A stretch of 64,000 nt of DNA from Burkholderiales bacterium. Lineage in GTDB: Bacteria > Pseudomonadota > Gammaproteobacteria > Burkholderiales > Burkholderiaceae_C. Below are positions 45,163 to 57,113 of this stretch, one piece after another; positions within the stretch are counted from its first letter, which is position 1; each line of letters opens with the position of its first letter. Where the stretch lies: the NCBI GenBank assembly GCA_026400105.1, contig JAPLPQ010000047.1, positions 57,677 to 121,676 of the forward strand, read 5' to 3'. The translations under genes and the position numbers were made by a program. Below the pieces are notes generated by a model. The model worked only from the letters and a program-made list of their open reading frames with translations. It made no database searches and was not told where the DNA came from.

Positions 45163-48100
45163 TCAAACAATGCCGGGGCCCCGCGCCGCCGGCAGATAGT
45201 CGCGCAGCCAGCGCTCATACTGGTCGGCCGGCATCGGCCTGGCATACCAGTAGCCTTGCACCTCGTCGCTGCCTTCGCGCGCCAGCGTCGCGGCCTGCTC
45301 GGCCGTTTCGACGCCCTCGGCGATCGTCTTCAGGCCCAGGGCGCGGGCCATGGCAATCACGCCCGCGACGATCAGGGTGCTGCCCGGATCGCTGCCCAGA
45401 TCGCGCACGAAGCTCTGGTCGATCTTGAGCTTGTCGATCGGGAAGCGCTTGAGGTAGGACAGCGAGGAGTAACCGGTACCGAAATCGTCGACCGACAGCT
45501 GCACGCCGAGCAAGTCGAGCTGCTCCATGATCCGGATCGCCCCCTCGGGGTCGGCCGAGACCACGCTCTCGGTCAGCTCGAGCTCGAGCCAGCCCCGCTG
45601 CAGTCCGGCCTCGTCGAGCACGGCCCGCACCAGCTCGGGAAACTGTGTCTGGCGGAACTGGACCGACGAGACATTGACCGCCATCAGCGCCGGCGCCAGT
45701 CCCGCCTGCTGCCAGGCCTGGTTCTGTGCCACAGCGGTCCTGAGCACCCACTCGCCGATCGGCAGGATCAGGCCGCTGGCCTCGGCGATCGGCATGAACT
45801 CGGACGGCGGAATCATGCCCAGCTGCGGGTGCGTCCAGCGCAGCAAGGCCTCGCAGCCCGTCACGCGGCGGGTCTTGAGCTCGATCTGCGGCTGGTAATG
45901 CAGCGCGAGCTCATGGCGCTCGAGCGCCCAGCGCAAGGCGTTCTCGAGCTGCAGCGTGCGGCTGGCGCTCAGGTGCATGCCGGGCTCGTAGAACTGGAAA
46001 TTGGCGCCGCCAGCGGCCTTGGCCCGGTACATCGCGGTATCGCCGGCCTGCAGCAAGGCGTCGACCTCGCGCCCGTCGCCCGGGAACATCGCGATGCCGA
46101 TCGAGGGCGTCACGATCAGCTCCATGCCCTCGAACTGGCAGGGAGCGGAAATCCGCGTGATGATTTCCTGCGCCAGATGCGCCGCGCGTTCGGCATCGAT
46201 CTGGGGCAGCAGCAAGGTGAACTCATCGCCACCCATGCGCGACACCGTGTCCTGGGGCCTGGCGGCCTGCTCGAGCCGGGACGCCATCTCGACCAGCAGG
46301 GCATCGCCCGCCCGGTGTCCCAGCGAGTCGTTGATGTACTTGAAGCGGTCGACGTCGATGAACATCAGCGCCAGCGCCTCCTGCTCGCGCCGGGCCTGCG
46401 CCAGCTGCGACTCGATCCGGTCGCGCAGCAGCGCGCGGTTGGGCAGGCCGGTCAGCGCGTCGTAATGCGTCAGCTGGCTGATCCGGGCCTCGGCCTGCTT
46501 GCGCTGCGTGATGTCATGGAAGATGCCGTAGAAGTTGCGGACCTGTCCGTCCTGATCCCGCACCAGGCTGATGGTCAGCCAGGCCAGGAAGGGCTCGCCG
46601 TCCTTGCGCCGGTTCAGGATCTCGCCCTGCCAGCGGCCCACCTCCAGGATCTGGCGCCACATGTCGCGGTAGAAATCCCGGGTCTGCTGGCCCGAGCGCA
46701 GCAGCGACGGCGGGCGCCCCAGCACCTCGTCGGCGCTGTAGCCCGTGATGTCGCTGAAGGCGCGGTTGACCGACAGGATGCGGTTGTCGCCATCGCAGAT
46801 CACGATGCCTTCGGAGCTGTTCATGAACAGGCTGGCGTTGAGCGCCAGCGCCTGCTCGCGCAGCTTGAGCGCCGTCAGGTCGGTGTGGGTGCCGATCATG
46901 CGCAGCGCCTGGCCCTCGGGGCCGCGCTCGACCACGCGCCCGCGGTCCAGGATCCACTTGTAGCTGCCATCCTTGCACAGCACCCGGTGTTCGTTGACAT
47001 AGAAATCCACTTCGCCGCTCAGGTGGCGCCCGACATCGGCCATCACCTGCGCCTTGTCGTCGGGGTGCACGCGCGACTCCCATTCGCACAGCCGGTCTCC
47101 GATCTCGTCATCCGAGTAGCCCAGCATGGACTTCCAGCAGGACGAGAAGAACACCGTGCTGGCGCTCACGTTCCAGTCCCACAGGCCGATGTCGCTGCCA
47201 TCGACCGCGAAACGCCAGCGCCGCTTCTCGGCGCGCAGCTGCTCCTGGTCGCGCTTGTGCTGGGTGATGTCCTCGGCCAGGATGATGATGCTCTCGACCC
47301 GGCCCTCGACCGACTCGCAGGGCTTGACCTTCCAGCGCAGCCAGCGCTCGCTGCCGTCGGGCAAGCGGTAGAACTCCTCTTCGCGGCGCACCGTCTCGCC
47401 GGCGAAGGCGCGCTGGTGCGCGTCCTTCCAATGTTGCGGCATCTCGGGGAACAACTCGTAATGGGAGCGTCCGATCAGGTCTCCCACCGCCCCGAGCTGG
47501 AAATCCTGGACCCAGCGCTGGCTCGCGAACAGATAGCGCATCTCGCGGTTGAACATGGCCAGGGCGGCCGGCGCATGGGCCAGGAAGGTATCGAGCTTGA
47601 CCTGCCGGTCGCGCAAGGCCTGCTGGGTCTGTTCCTGCTCGGTCACGTCGCGCCAGCTGCCGACGATTTCGAGCGGCTGGCCGTCCGCGCCGCGGTAGAG
47701 CTGCAGCTGGTCGTCGATCCAGCGGTAACAGCCGTCGCGATGCTGGAAGCGGTAGCGCTGCCTGAGCTCGCCGGTTTCGTGCAGTTGTCGCTGCGCCTGC
47801 TGCACCTGCAGCCGGTCATCGGGGTGCACATGCTCGAACCAGAAGCCGGCCCGCTCCAGCCAGTCGGCGGGCGCATACCCGGTCAAGCGCAACACGTTGC
47901 CGCTGACATACGACACCCGCCAGCCGCCCGCCGCCGCGGTGTCGGGCACCAGCGCGTAGATGATCGAAGGGCTGGTATCGATGAAATGCTCGAGCTGGCT
48001 GCGCGTGCGCTTGAGTTCATCCTGTATCGCGGCCTGGGCCCGCTCCTCGCGACCGATCAGCCAGAACAACAGGGCGGCCGTGAGCAGGACGAACAACTCG

Positions 48101-48264
48101 CCTTTGAGGGACTGGGCCTGCGTGACAGCGGCCGGCTCACCCAGCAGCTGCAGGGCCAGCCAGTCGGAACCCCAGATCCAGGCACTGGCCAGCACGAGGT
48201 AGATCAGGCTGATCCGGACCGAGGCAGGGACACCGGCCACCCTGAAGGCCTTCGGAAGAAACAA
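45163..48264 (-). CDS. Membrane-bound PAS-GGDEF-EAL cyclic-di-GMP protein
   Basis: 1033 residues from a TTG at 48264 that has a G-rich ribosome binding site (GGTGGGGG); the frame opens further upstream to 48417 and other starts are possible. Two membrane segments (near residues 15-37 and 55-75) precede four PAS-like modules, each followed by a PAC-like end such as D-V-T-E-Q-E. The GGDEF domain has an intact G-G-D-E-F (about residue 677), and the EAL domain has E-A-L-L-R-W (about 800) and D-D-F-G-T-G-Y-S-S-L. Both cyclase and phosphodiesterase motifs look active, so it could switch between making and degrading c-di-GMP. The signal is unknown. Confidence 0.9.
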   Translation of the reverse strand: MFLPKAFRVAGVPASVRISLIYLVLASAWIWGSDWLALQLLGEPAAVTQAQSLKGELFVLLTAALLFWLIGREERAQAAIQDELKRTRSQLEHFIDTSPSIIYALVPDTAAAGGWRVSYVSGNVLRLTGYAPADWLERAGFWFEHVHPDDRLQVQQAQRQLHETGELRQRYRFQHRDGCYRWIDDQLQLYRGADGQPLEIVGSWRDVTEQEQTQQALRDRQVKLDTFLAHAPAALAMFNREMRYLFASQRWVQDFQLGAVGDLIGRSHYELFPEMPQHWKDAHQRAFAGETVRREEEFYRLPDGSERWLRWKVKPCESVEGRVESIIILAEDITQHKRDQEQLRAEKRRWRFAVDGSDIGLWDWNVSASTVFFSSCWKSMLGYSDDEIGDRLCEWESRVHPDDKAQVMADVGRHLSGEVDFYVNEHRVLCKDGSYKWILDRGRVVERGPEGQALRMIGTHTDLTALKLREQALALNASLFMNSSEGIVICDGDNRILSVNRAFSDITGYSADEVLGRPPSLLRSGQQTRDFYRDMWRQILEVGRWQGEILNRRKDGEPFLAWLTISLVRDQDGQVRNFYGIFHDITQRKQAEARISQLTHYDALTGLPNRALLRDRIESQLAQARREQEALALMFIDVDRFKYINDSLGHRAGDALLVEMASRLEQAARPQDTVSRMGGDEFTLLLPQIDAERAAHLAQEIITRISAPCQFEGMELIVTPSIGIAMFPGDGREVDALLQAGDTAMYRAKAAGGANFQFYEPGMHLSASRTLQLENALRWALERHELALHYQPQIELKTRRVTGCEALLRWTHPQLGMIPPSEFMPIAEASGLILPIGEWVLRTAVAQNQAWQQAGLAPALMAVNVSSVQFRQTQFPELVRAVLDEAGLQRGWLELELTESVVSADPEGAIRIMEQLDLLGVQLSVDDFGTGYSSLSYLKRFPIDKLKIDQSFVRDLGSDPGSTLIVAGVIAMARALGLKTIAEGVETAEQAATLAREGSDEVQGYWYARPMPADQYERWLRDYLPAARGPGIV

Positions 48265-48437
48265 ATGAGAACCCCCACCGGATAGAACCCGGACACAACG
48301 ACAGCTTAACTGATGAAAATATACAACCCTTGCAATGCCCTGGAAACCGACGCGGTTTCCAGACCGGAGCGCCGGGCCGGATGACAAGCCCGCCAGGCAG
48401 GGGCAGAATGAACCCATTCATCCTGGGAGTTCGACCT

Positions 48438-49910
48438 ATGCGGCGCGTCTTGTCCAATCATCGGGCCGATCTGTCGACGATTGCGTCCCTGGCCATGTTC
48501 AGCCGCGGGCTCGAGCCCGAGTTTCCCGACGCGGTACAGAAACAGCTGTCCCGCATCAGCGCCGCCGCCAGCGAATCCGATCGCAGCATCCGCGACCTGA
48601 CCGGACTGCCCTGGTGCTCGATCGACAACGATGATTCGCGCGACCTGGACCAGTTGACCGCCATCGAGCCGCTGGCCAAGGGCGAAGTACGGGTCTTCGT
48701 GGCGGTGGCAGATGTCGATGCGCTGGTCAAGAAAGACACGCCGATCGATGGCCATGCCAGGCACAACACCACCTCGGTCTACACCTCGGCGCGCGTGTTC
48801 CCGATGCTGCCGGAGCGACTGTCGACCGACCTGACCTCGCTCAACCCAGACCAGGATCGCCTGGCCCTGGTCAACCAGATGGAGTTCAGCGACGACGGGG
48901 TCCTGGTCAGCTCCTCGATCTACCGCGCCGTGGTGCGCAACCGGGTCCAGCTGGCCTACGACGCGGTCTCGGCCTGGATCGAGGGCGACGCCGACCTGCC
49001 CGAACCCGCGCGCCAGATCCGGGGCATGAACACCCAGCTGCGCCTGCAGGACGAACTGGCGCAGAAGCTGCGCGTGTTGCGCCGGGCCCAGGGCTCGCTC
49101 GAGTTCGAGACCTTCCAGCCCAGGGCCCTGTTCCAGGGCGACCGGATCGCCGACATCCGCCAGCAGCCGCAAAACCGGGCCCGCCAATTGATCGAGGAAT
49201 TCATGATCGCCACCAACGGCTGCACGGCGCGCTTCCTGGCCGCCCAGGGCAGCGCCTCGCTGCGACGCGTGGTGCGCTCGCCGGAGCGCTGGCTGCGCAT
49301 CGCCGAGGTGGCGCAGACCTATGGCACCCGCTTGCCGCGCCAGCCCGATGGCAAGGCGCTCGAAGCCTTTCTGGCCGAGCGGCACCAGGCCGACCCGCTG
49401 CGCTTTCCCGACCTGTCGCTGGTGATCGTCAAGCTCATGGGCTCGGGCGAATATGTGGTCGAACGGCCCGCTGGTCCGCCGATCGGCCATTTCGGCCTGG
49501 CGGTGCAGGACTACATGCATTCGACGGCGCCGAACCGCCGCTTTCCCGACCTGATCACGCTGCGCCTGCTCAAGGCGGCGCTGGCGGGCGTCAAGCCGCC
49601 CTACTCCGACGACGAACTCGACGAACTGGCCCTGCACTGCACCGGGCAGGAAGATGCGGCCAAGAAGGTCGAACGGCAGGTGCGCAAGTCCGAAGCCGCG
49701 CTGCTGCTGCATGAGCGCATCGGCCAGCGCTTCGATGCGCTCGTGACCGGCACGGGCGACAAGGGCAGCTGGGTGCGCATCTTCGAGCCGCCAGCCGAAG
49801 GCCGGCTCAAGGGCGATCTGCCGGCGCTCAGGGTTGGCCAGTCGCTGCGGGTCAAGCTGGTGTCGACTTCCGTCGAGCGGGGCTTCATCGACTTCGTGCT
49901 GGCTCAGTGA
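48438..49910 (+). CDS. RNB-domain exoribonuclease (RNase II/R family)
   Basis: 490 residues from the ATG at 48438, with GGGAG upstream; the frame is open to 48330. The RNB catalytic aspartates are in S-I-D-N-D-D-S-R-D-L-D-Q, and the later signature H-S-T-A-P-N-R-R-F-P-D-L matches the RNase II/R pattern. It is shorter than RNase R and lacks the N-terminal cold-shock domains; the last 80 residues may be a reduced S1 domain. It would degrade RNA 3' to 5'. It is divergent from the GGDEF/EAL gene. Confidence 0.9.
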   Translation: MRRVLSNHRADLSTIASLAMFSRGLEPEFPDAVQKQLSRISAAASESDRSIRDLTGLPWCSIDNDDSRDLDQLTAIEPLAKGEVRVFVAVADVDALVKKDTPIDGHARHNTTSVYTSARVFPMLPERLSTDLTSLNPDQDRLALVNQMEFSDDGVLVSSSIYRAVVRNRVQLAYDAVSAWIEGDADLPEPARQIRGMNTQLRLQDELAQKLRVLRRAQGSLEFETFQPRALFQGDRIADIRQQPQNRARQLIEEFMIATNGCTARFLAAQGSASLRRVVRSPERWLRIAEVAQTYGTRLPRQPDGKALEAFLAERHQADPLRFPDLSLVIVKLMGSGEYVVERPAGPPIGHFGLAVQDYMHSTAPNRRFPDLITLRLLKAALAGVKPPYSDDELDELALHCTGQEDAAKKVERQVRKSEAALLLHERIGQRFDALVTGTGDKGSWVRIFEPPAEGRLKGDLPALRVGQSLRVKLVSTSVERGFIDFVLAQ

Positions 49911-50043
49911 TCTGGCAAGCAGGACGCGCAGGCAGAACCGCTGGACTCGTGGCGTCCATGGGCGTCGAATCCGTGCGCTAGCATCGGCTGCCCAGCCCGC
50001 CCAGCGGGCATTTCGTCATCCTTGTTCCCGGAGTACCTTTGTC

Positions 50044-50724
50044 ATGACCACGCTGACCCCTGGCGCCTTGCAGACCGATCCGGTCTCCGGCCTGAGCTAC
50101 CGCCTGCTGCTGCCGCAACCACTGGCGCCACGCCGCTGCCTCGTGCTGCTGCATGGCGTCGGCGGCAACGAGACATCGGTGGCTGGCCTGGCCGAGGGCA
50201 TCGCCGACGACACCCTGGTGGTGCTGGCGCGCGGCCCGTTGGCGCTGGGGCCGACGCAGTTTGCCTGGTTCCAGGTGAGCTTCACCGCGGACGGGCCGCG
50301 CATCGTGCCCGAGCAGGCCGAACAGAGCCGCCAGGCCCTGATCCAGTTGCTGGCCGAACTGCAGCGCCAGCATGGCGTGGCAGCGCAGCAGACCGTGGTC
50401 GCGGGTTTCAGCCAGGGCGGCATCATGAGCGCCGGCGTGGCGCTGACCTCGCCCGAGTCGGTGGCCGGCTTTGGCCTGCTGTCGGGGCGCATCCTGCCCG
50501 AGATCGCCGCGCTGCTGGCCAGCCGAGAGCGCCTGGGCAGGCTGCAGGGTTTCGTGGCCCACGGCGAGCATGACAGCAAGCTGCCGGTCGAGTGGGCGCA
50601 GCGTGCCCACGCCTGGCTGGACGAACTGGGAGTCAGCCATGCCCTGCGGCTCTACCCGATCGACCACAGCATCAGCGCGCCGATGCAGGCCGACTTCCTG
50701 CGCTGGCTGGCGGCGCTGGGCTGA
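50044..50724 (+). CDS. Phospholipase/carboxylesterase-family alpha/beta hydrolase
   Basis: 226 residues from the ATG at 50044. The nucleophile elbow is G-F-S-Q-G-G, the acid is in H-G-E-H-D-S-K-L-P, and the histidine in P-I-D-H-S-I-S. The oxyanion segment is L-L-H-G-V-G-G-N-E. This matches the small YpfH/EstB-like carboxylesterases. No signal peptide. The substrate is unknown. It converges on the cupin gene. Confidence 0.9.
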   Translation: MTTLTPGALQTDPVSGLSYRLLLPQPLAPRRCLVLLHGVGGNETSVAGLAEGIADDTLVVLARGPLALGPTQFAWFQVSFTADGPRIVPEQAEQSRQALIQLLAELQRQHGVAAQQTVVAGFSQGGIMSAGVALTSPESVAGFGLLSGRILPEIAALLASRERLGRLQGFVAHGEHDSKLPVEWAQRAHAWLDELGVSHALRLYPIDHSISAPMQADFLRWLAALG

Positions 50725-50745
50725 ACGACGCGCTGCGCCTGCCGG

Positions 50746-51117
50746 CTACTTGACGATCACGTAGACCTTGGTCATGCGCTCGATCACCTCGAACGAGCCG
50801 GTGAAGCCGGGCGGAATCCGGATCGCCTGGCCGGGGCCGGCCTGCTCGAAACTGCCGTCCTCGCGGTGCAGGCGGCAACGGCCCTCGAGCACGGTGAAGA
50901 TTTCCTGCTCGGTCGGACCGAAGGCGATGCGCCACTGACCCGGCTCGCAGCGCCAGACGCCGCTGCTGAGCTCGCCCGCCCCGTTCAAGGGCGCGTCGAG
51001 CGCATTCCAGGTCTCGCGCAGCGGATTGCCGCGCAGCAGGCGCTCCGGTTTCGGATGCGAAAGTTCGGGCGCGCCGCTGACGGGCAGACCAAAGGACAGC
51101 AGTTGCTGCGCCGACAT
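50746..51117 (-). CDS. Cupin-domain protein (DUF861-like)
   Basis: 123 residues from the ATG at 51117. A single cupin barrel is visible with E-I-F-T-V-L-E-G-R-C-R-L and the late I-P-P-G-F-T-G-S-F-E-V-I-E, as in the ethanolamine-utilisation-like DUF861 group. The usual metal-binding histidines are mostly missing, so catalysis is uncertain. It follows dcd by 14 bases on the same strand and is probably co-transcribed. Confidence 0.8.
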   Translation of the reverse strand: MSAQQLLSFGLPVSGAPELSHPKPERLLRGNPLRETWNALDAPLNGAGELSSGVWRCEPGQWRIAFGPTEQEIFTVLEGRCRLHREDGSFEQAGPGQAIRIPPGFTGSFEVIERMTKVYVIVK

Positions 51118-51131
51118 GTCAGGCCCCGGGA

Positions 51132-51704
51132 TCAGGCGCGCGGCAGCGTGACGCCTTGCTGGCCCTGATACTTGCCGCCACGGTCCTTGTAGCTGGTCTC
51201 GCAGACATCGTCGGCATCGCTCTCGAAGAACAGCACCTGGGCACAGCCTTCGCCAGCGTAGATCTTGGCCGGCAGCGGCGTGGTGTTGCTGAACTCGAGC
51301 GTCACATAGCCTTCCCACTCAGGCTCGAACGGGGTGACGTTGACGATGATGCCGCAGCGCGCGTAGGTGCTCTTGCCCAGACAGATGGTCAGCACATTGC
51401 GCGGGATGCGGAAATACTCGACCGTGCGCGCCAGCGCGAAGCTGTTGGGCGGGATGATGCAGGAGTCGCCATGGAAGTCGACGAAGCTTTTCTCGTCGAA
51501 GTTCTTCGGGTCGACCACCGTGCTGTGGATGTTGGTGAAGACCTTGAACTCGGGCGCGCAGCGGATATCGTAGCCGTAGCTGCTGGTGCCATAGCTGATG
51601 ACCTTCTTGCCGTCGACCTGGCGCACCTGGCCGGGTTCGAAGGGGTCGATCATGCCGTGTTGCTCGGCCATGCGCCGGATCCATTTGTCGCTCTTGATGC
51701 TCAT
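51132..51704 (-). CDS. dcd: dCTP deaminase
   Basis: 190 residues, normal length. It deaminates dCTP to dUTP, the source of dUMP for thymidylate synthase. Signatures: [10 protein letters not shown] at the start, S-S-Y-G-Y-D-I-R, the catalytic region G-K-S-T-Y-A-R-C-G and [14 protein letters not shown]. Its start overlaps the stop of the large sensor kinase upstream (ATGA, 51701-51704), an odd pairing that suggests translational coupling. Confidence 0.96.
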   Translation of the reverse strand: MSIKSDKWIRRMAEQHGMIDPFEPGQVRQVDGKKVISYGTSSYGYDIRCAPEFKVFTNIHSTVVDPKNFDEKSFVDFHGDSCIIPPNSFALARTVEYFRIPRNVLTICLGKSTYARCGIIVNVTPFEPEWEGYVTLEFSNTTPLPAKIYAGEGCAQVLFFESDADDVCETSYKDRGGKYQGQQGVTLPRA

Positions 51705-54700
51705 GCGAGATTACTCCGTTTGACACCGATTGTAGGGGCGGCGCTCATTGATGGCGCGGCCCGCACGGCGGCGAGCGCGACCGGAAAATCAAAGTCGCGG
51801 ATGGCTTGCGCCACGACCTCGAAGCTCTGCCCCAGGCCGGCGCGCAGCAGGGCCTCGTCGGTCTCGAACAGGATCTCGCATTCGGTATCGTCCTGCTCGA
51901 GCAGGAGGATCAAGCGGTCGCGCAGCCGCTGCCAGCGCGGCGGGTCAAACGCTGCCGGCGCCGCCACCACGACCGGAGACAGGCGGGAGGCGATGGCAGA
52001 GACCAGCAGCGGCAGGCTGAGTGCGAGCTGCTGGCGCAGCGGCTCGATCTCGGCCAGCGGCAGGCGCTGCTGCAGCGCCTGTTCGAGCCGATCGGCCAAG
52101 TCGCGCAGGGACAGCGCGCCAATCTGCGCTGCAACGCCCTTGACCGTGTGCGCCAGGCGCTCGGCCAGCGTCCAGTCGCCTGCGGCGATCGCGGCCGCGA
52201 GACGCGCAGGCATATCGGCCTGGTCGGAGACAAACTGGCGCAGCAGCTTGAGGTAGAGCGCTTCGCGCCCCTGCAGCTGGCGCAAGCCCTGCGCCGCGTC
52301 GAGGCCTGCGATGCCGTCGAAGCCTGCTGGGCCTGCGGGGCCTGCGGGGCCGTCAAGCGGCAGCGTAACGGACCTCTCGACGCCGGACCCGGGTGACCGG
52401 CTGGCAGCCAGCTCGACGGCCCTGTCAGCCTCGGTAGTCTCGGCGGGCAGCGCGCTGTGCGGGCCGGGCCTGACCCATTTGAGCAGCTTGGCCGCCAGGT
52501 CGTTCGGCTCGACCGGCTTGGCAATATGGTCCTGCATGCCGGCCTCGAGGCAGCGCTCGCGGTCACCCGCCATCGCATTGGCTGTCATCGCCAGGATCGG
52601 CAGGTCGTTCAGCGCGCTGAGTTTGCGGATCTCGCGCGTCGCGGTCAGCCCGTCCATCACGGGCATCTGCATGTCCATCAGCACCACGTCATAGCGGCGC
52701 TGCTGCACCTTCTCGAGTGCCACCGCGCCATCGGGTGCCAGCTCGACCTGCAGACCCAGCTCATTGAGCAAGGCCTGCCCGACTTCCCGATTGATCTCGT
52801 TGTCCTCCACCAGCAAAGCGCTGGCACCGCGCAGCGCGGAGGTATCGAGGCCGGCAGCTGCGCCCTGGAGCGAACTGCGCGGCACCGCCTGCCAGGCGCC
52901 AAGCAGGCGCATGACGGCGTCGAGCAAGGTCGAGGGCGTCACGGGCTTGACCAGCACCTCATGGATCGGGACCTCGGTAGCAGCCTGCACGAGCTCGTCG
53001 CGGTCGTAGGCCGTGACCATCAGCACCCTGGGCTGCTGGCTCAAGGGCAGCCGGGCGATCTCGCGCGCCACGGTCAGGCCGTCCATCTCGGGCATCTTCC
53101 AGTCAAGAAACACGATGTCGTAGGGCTGGCCCGCCTGTTCGCTGCGCTCGAGCTCGGCCAGTGCCAGCGGCCCCGACTCGACGCTGCTCACATCGAAGCC
53201 CATGAAACGCAGCATGCCGGCCTGCACCTCGCGCGCCTGCTCGTTGTCGTCGACCACCAGCACATGCCGATCCTGCAGGCTGAGCGCAAGCGCAGGCCGC
53301 GCGGGCATGTCGCTAACCAGTCCCAGCCTGGCAGTGAACCAGAACGTCGAACCCCGCCCCGGCACGCTATCGACCCCGACCTCGCCGCCCATGAGCTCGG
53401 CCAGGCGCTTGGAAATGACCAGACCCAGGCCCGAGCCGCCGTACTTGCGCGTGATCGAGCTGTCGGCCTGCTGGAAGCTCTGGAACAGCCGGTCCCGCTG
53501 CTCGGGCAGGATGCCGATGCCGGTGTCGCGGACCTCGAAGCGCAGCAGCACGCCGGCGTCGCTGCGCTCCTGCAGCAGCACGCACAGGCTGACCGTCCCG
53601 CGCTCGGTGAACTTGACCGCGTTGTTACCGAAGTTGATCAGCACCTGACCCAGGCGCAGCGGATCGCCGACCAGGCGGGTCGGCACTTCGGGCGCGAGTT
53701 CGAGCACCAGTTCCAGCGACTTCTTCTCGGCGCGCTCGGCCAGCAGGTTGACGACGTTGTCGAGCACAGGCTCGAGCTCGAACTCGACCTGCTCCAGGCT
53801 CATGCGGTTGGCCTCGATCTTGGAGAAATCCAGGATGTCGTTGATCACGCCGAGCAGGTGCTGGCTCGAAACCTGGATCTTGTGCAGATGGTCGAGCTGC
53901 TGCGGCGTCATCGAGGTCTTCTGCAGCAGGTAGGTCATGCCGATCACGGCGTTCATCGGCGTGCGGATCTCGTGGCTCATATTGGCCAGGAAATCGGCCT
54001 TGGCATGCGCCGCCTGCTCGGCCAGTTCCTTGGCCTGGCGCATCGCCTCGAGCGCCTCGCGCTCGGCCGTGATGTCCTGCACCATGCCGAAGAAGCCCTG
54101 CTGCGGCTGGTCGGGATAGATCGCCTGCACCGACAGGCGGGCCCAGAAACGGCTGCCGTCCTGGCGCACCAACTCGCACTCGTCGACGAAGCGGTGCTGC
54201 TCGAGCAGCATCGGCGTCAGGCGCGCGCTGAGCTCGGCAAAAGCCGCGTCGTCGGGATAGAAGATGCGGGTGCTGCGGCCCAGCATCTCGCCGAGGCCAT
54301 AGCCGAACATATGCTCCAGGGTGCGGTTGCAACGGTGGATCAGATGGTTCTTGACCGCCATCAGGCCTGCCGTCGCGGCATCGAAGATCGCCAGCTGCTC
54401 GGCGCCGGCCTCACGCAGCGCGGCGGTCACTGTCTCGAGCTCGGCGGTGCGCTCATTCACCAGCTGTTGCAGATGCTCCCGGTAGCGCTCAAGCTCGGCC
54501 TGCGCCTGCTTGAGCTCGGTGATGTCGGTCGAGATGCCACACAAGGCATAGACGCGGCCATCGGGCCCGCGCAACGGCTGCTTGACCACATAGTAAAGCC
54601 GGCTGGCCCGCCCGTCCCGGGTGGCGTTGAGCTCCTCGCCGGCCACGCGCACGCCACCCTCGATGACGGACCGATCGGTCTCGTGCAAGGTCTGCACCGT

Positions 54701-55759
54701 CGCCGCATCGAAGAACTCCTCGTCGCTACAGCCGACGATGGCTGCAGCAGGCCGGCCGAACAGCTCCGCCACCTTCTGGTTGACATACTGGTAGCGCAGC
54801 TGCGTGTCCTTGATGAAGATGTAGCCATCGACGCTGTTGAGTATGGTCGCGAGCTTGTCCTCGCTGGCGCGCAGGGAGCGGGTCTGGCGCGCCACCTCGC
54901 GCCGCAGCCAGGCGGCCAAGCCCAGCGCCAGTGCCAGCAAGATGGCGACGCTGGACAAGCTCCACCAGAGGTAGCGCGGAATCTGCGACGGCGTGGGCGG
55001 CAGCCCCCAGCGCTTGAGCACGGTGAAATAGATCGACGACGGGTCGCTTTGCCAGGGCTGCAGGTATTGGTCGATCGCTGCCAGCAGCTCGGCGTTGCGG
55101 CCCCGGCCGGTCGCGAAGAACAGCCGCGAGGGCTGGAACATGATCGGCGTTTCCTGCAGGTGGTGGGCGCGGGCGTTGCGGTCACCGAAATGGTGATTGG
55201 CCGCGACAGCGTCAAGCTCCCCGCTCTCGACCCGGGCAAAGCCCTCGTGCAGCGAAGGCACGGCGACCAGTTCGGTCCGCAAGCCAAAGCCGACCAGCAG
55301 GGCACTCAGGTATTCCTGCTGCACCGAGCCGTCGAGCACCGCCACCCGCTTGCCCTGCAAATCTGTCATCGACACGAGGCTGACGCCCTCGTGCCGGTAC
55401 AGCTGCGACCAGCTGTGCAAGGCTGGCACATGGTGGAAGTCGAAGATACGGGCGCGGTCCTCGTTGTACGCCACGTCGGGCATCAGGTCGAGGCTGCCTT
55501 CTTTCAGCGCATTCAGGCAGTCGTCCCAGTCGCAGGGCACCGGGACGATGGTCCAGCCTTCGCGCCGGGCGATCTCGTTGACCAGGTCGCCGAAGATGCC
55601 CGAGAGCTGGCCGTTCGCGTCGAAAAAGATCTTGGGTTCGTTCTCGTACACCCCGACGCGGACTGCGCGCGCGGCCAGGGCGGCCCAGGAGAGCCCCGAC
55701 AACAGGACCGCCAGCAAGAGCTGGCTGCCAGCCCGTTTGAATTCTGACCTCAGGCTCAT
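51701..55759 (-). CDS. Hybrid sensor histidine kinase with periplasmic binding domain, two receivers and Hpt
   Basis: 1352 residues. In order: a signal segment, a periplasmic SBP-bac-3-type sensor (about 31-255), a membrane segment (about 268-288), and two PAS domains (about 305-560). Next come HisKA with H593 in M-S-H-E-I-R-T-P, HATPase with N-x-x-x-N-A-V-K-F-T and D-T-G-I-G-I, and receiver 1 with the Asp in [11 protein letters not shown] (about 883). Receiver 2 has [11 protein letters not shown] (about 1025), and an Hpt domain carries H in A-H-T-V-K-G (about 1204). This is a BvgS/EvgS-like phosphorelay sensor, possibly for amino acids. A short Gly-Pro-Ala repeat links receiver 2 to Hpt. No response regulator gene is adjacent; dcd follows with a 4-base overlap. 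Confidence 0.93.
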   Translation of the reverse strand: MSLRSEFKRAGSQLLLAVLLSGLSWAALAARAVRVGVYENEPKIFFDANGQLSGIFGDLVNEIARREGWTIVPVPCDWDDCLNALKEGSLDLMPDVAYNEDRARIFDFHHVPALHSWSQLYRHEGVSLVSMTDLQGKRVAVLDGSVQQEYLSALLVGFGLRTELVAVPSLHEGFARVESGELDAVAANHHFGDRNARAHHLQETPIMFQPSRLFFATGRGRNAELLAAIDQYLQPWQSDPSSIYFTVLKRWGLPPTPSQIPRYLWWSLSSVAILLALALGLAAWLRREVARQTRSLRASEDKLATILNSVDGYIFIKDTQLRYQYVNQKVAELFGRPAAAIVGCSDEEFFDAATVQTLHETDRSVIEGGVRVAGEELNATRDGRASRLYYVVKQPLRGPDGRVYALCGISTDITELKQAQAELERYREHLQQLVNERTAELETVTAALREAGAEQLAIFDAATAGLMAVKNHLIHRCNRTLEHMFGYGLGEMLGRSTRIFYPDDAAFAELSARLTPMLLEQHRFVDECELVRQDGSRFWARLSVQAIYPDQPQQGFFGMVQDITAEREALEAMRQAKELAEQAAHAKADFLANMSHEIRTPMNAVIGMTYLLQKTSMTPQQLDHLHKIQVSSQHLLGVINDILDFSKIEANRMSLEQVEFELEPVLDNVVNLLAERAEKKSLELVLELAPEVPTRLVGDPLRLGQVLINFGNNAVKFTERGTVSLCVLLQERSDAGVLLRFEVRDTGIGILPEQRDRLFQSFQQADSSITRKYGGSGLGLVISKRLAELMGGEVGVDSVPGRGSTFWFTARLGLVSDMPARPALALSLQDRHVLVVDDNEQAREVQAGMLRFMGFDVSSVESGPLALAELERSEQAGQPYDIVFLDWKMPEMDGLTVAREIARLPLSQQPRVLMVTAYDRDELVQAATEVPIHEVLVKPVTPSTLLDAVMRLLGAWQAVPRSSLQGAAAGLDTSALRGASALLVEDNEINREVGQALLNELGLQVELAPDGAVALEKVQQRRYDVVLMDMQMPVMDGLTATREIRKLSALNDLPILAMTANAMAGDRERCLEAGMQDHIAKPVEPNDLAAKLLKWVRPGPHSALPAETTEADRAVELAASRSPGSGVERSVTLPLDGPAGPAGPAGFDGIAGLDAAQGLRQLQGREALYLKLLRQFVSDQADMPARLAAAIAAGDWTLAERLAHTVKGVAAQIGALSLRDLADRLEQALQQRLPLAEIEPLRQQLALSLPLLVSAIASRLSPVVVAAPAAFDPPRWQRLRDRLILLLEQDDTECEILFETDEALLRAGLGQSFEVVAQAIRDFDFPVALAAVRAAPSMSAAPTIGVKRSNLA

Positions 55760-55898
55760 GCGATGGACTTTTGATTGGGGTCAGTGACCAAAACATCCCA
55801 ACTCAGAGCCAATACTATCACTTCAACTTCGTGGGAGACATGCGGGGTTCCCCCCAGGAAACCGCCGCTTTATCCGCACAGCCTGCGCACCCGGCACC

Positions 55899-57112
<1,214 letters not shown>

Positions 57113-57113
<1 letters not shown>

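Noticed and set aside
45256..48285. 1009-codon open frame opposite the GGDEF/EAL gene
   Set aside because: Same GC effect; no domain, and the opposite strand has intact PAS, GGDEF and EAL motifs.
52457..55747. 1096-codon open frame opposite the sensor kinase
   Set aside because: Shadow of a well-supported kinase gene.
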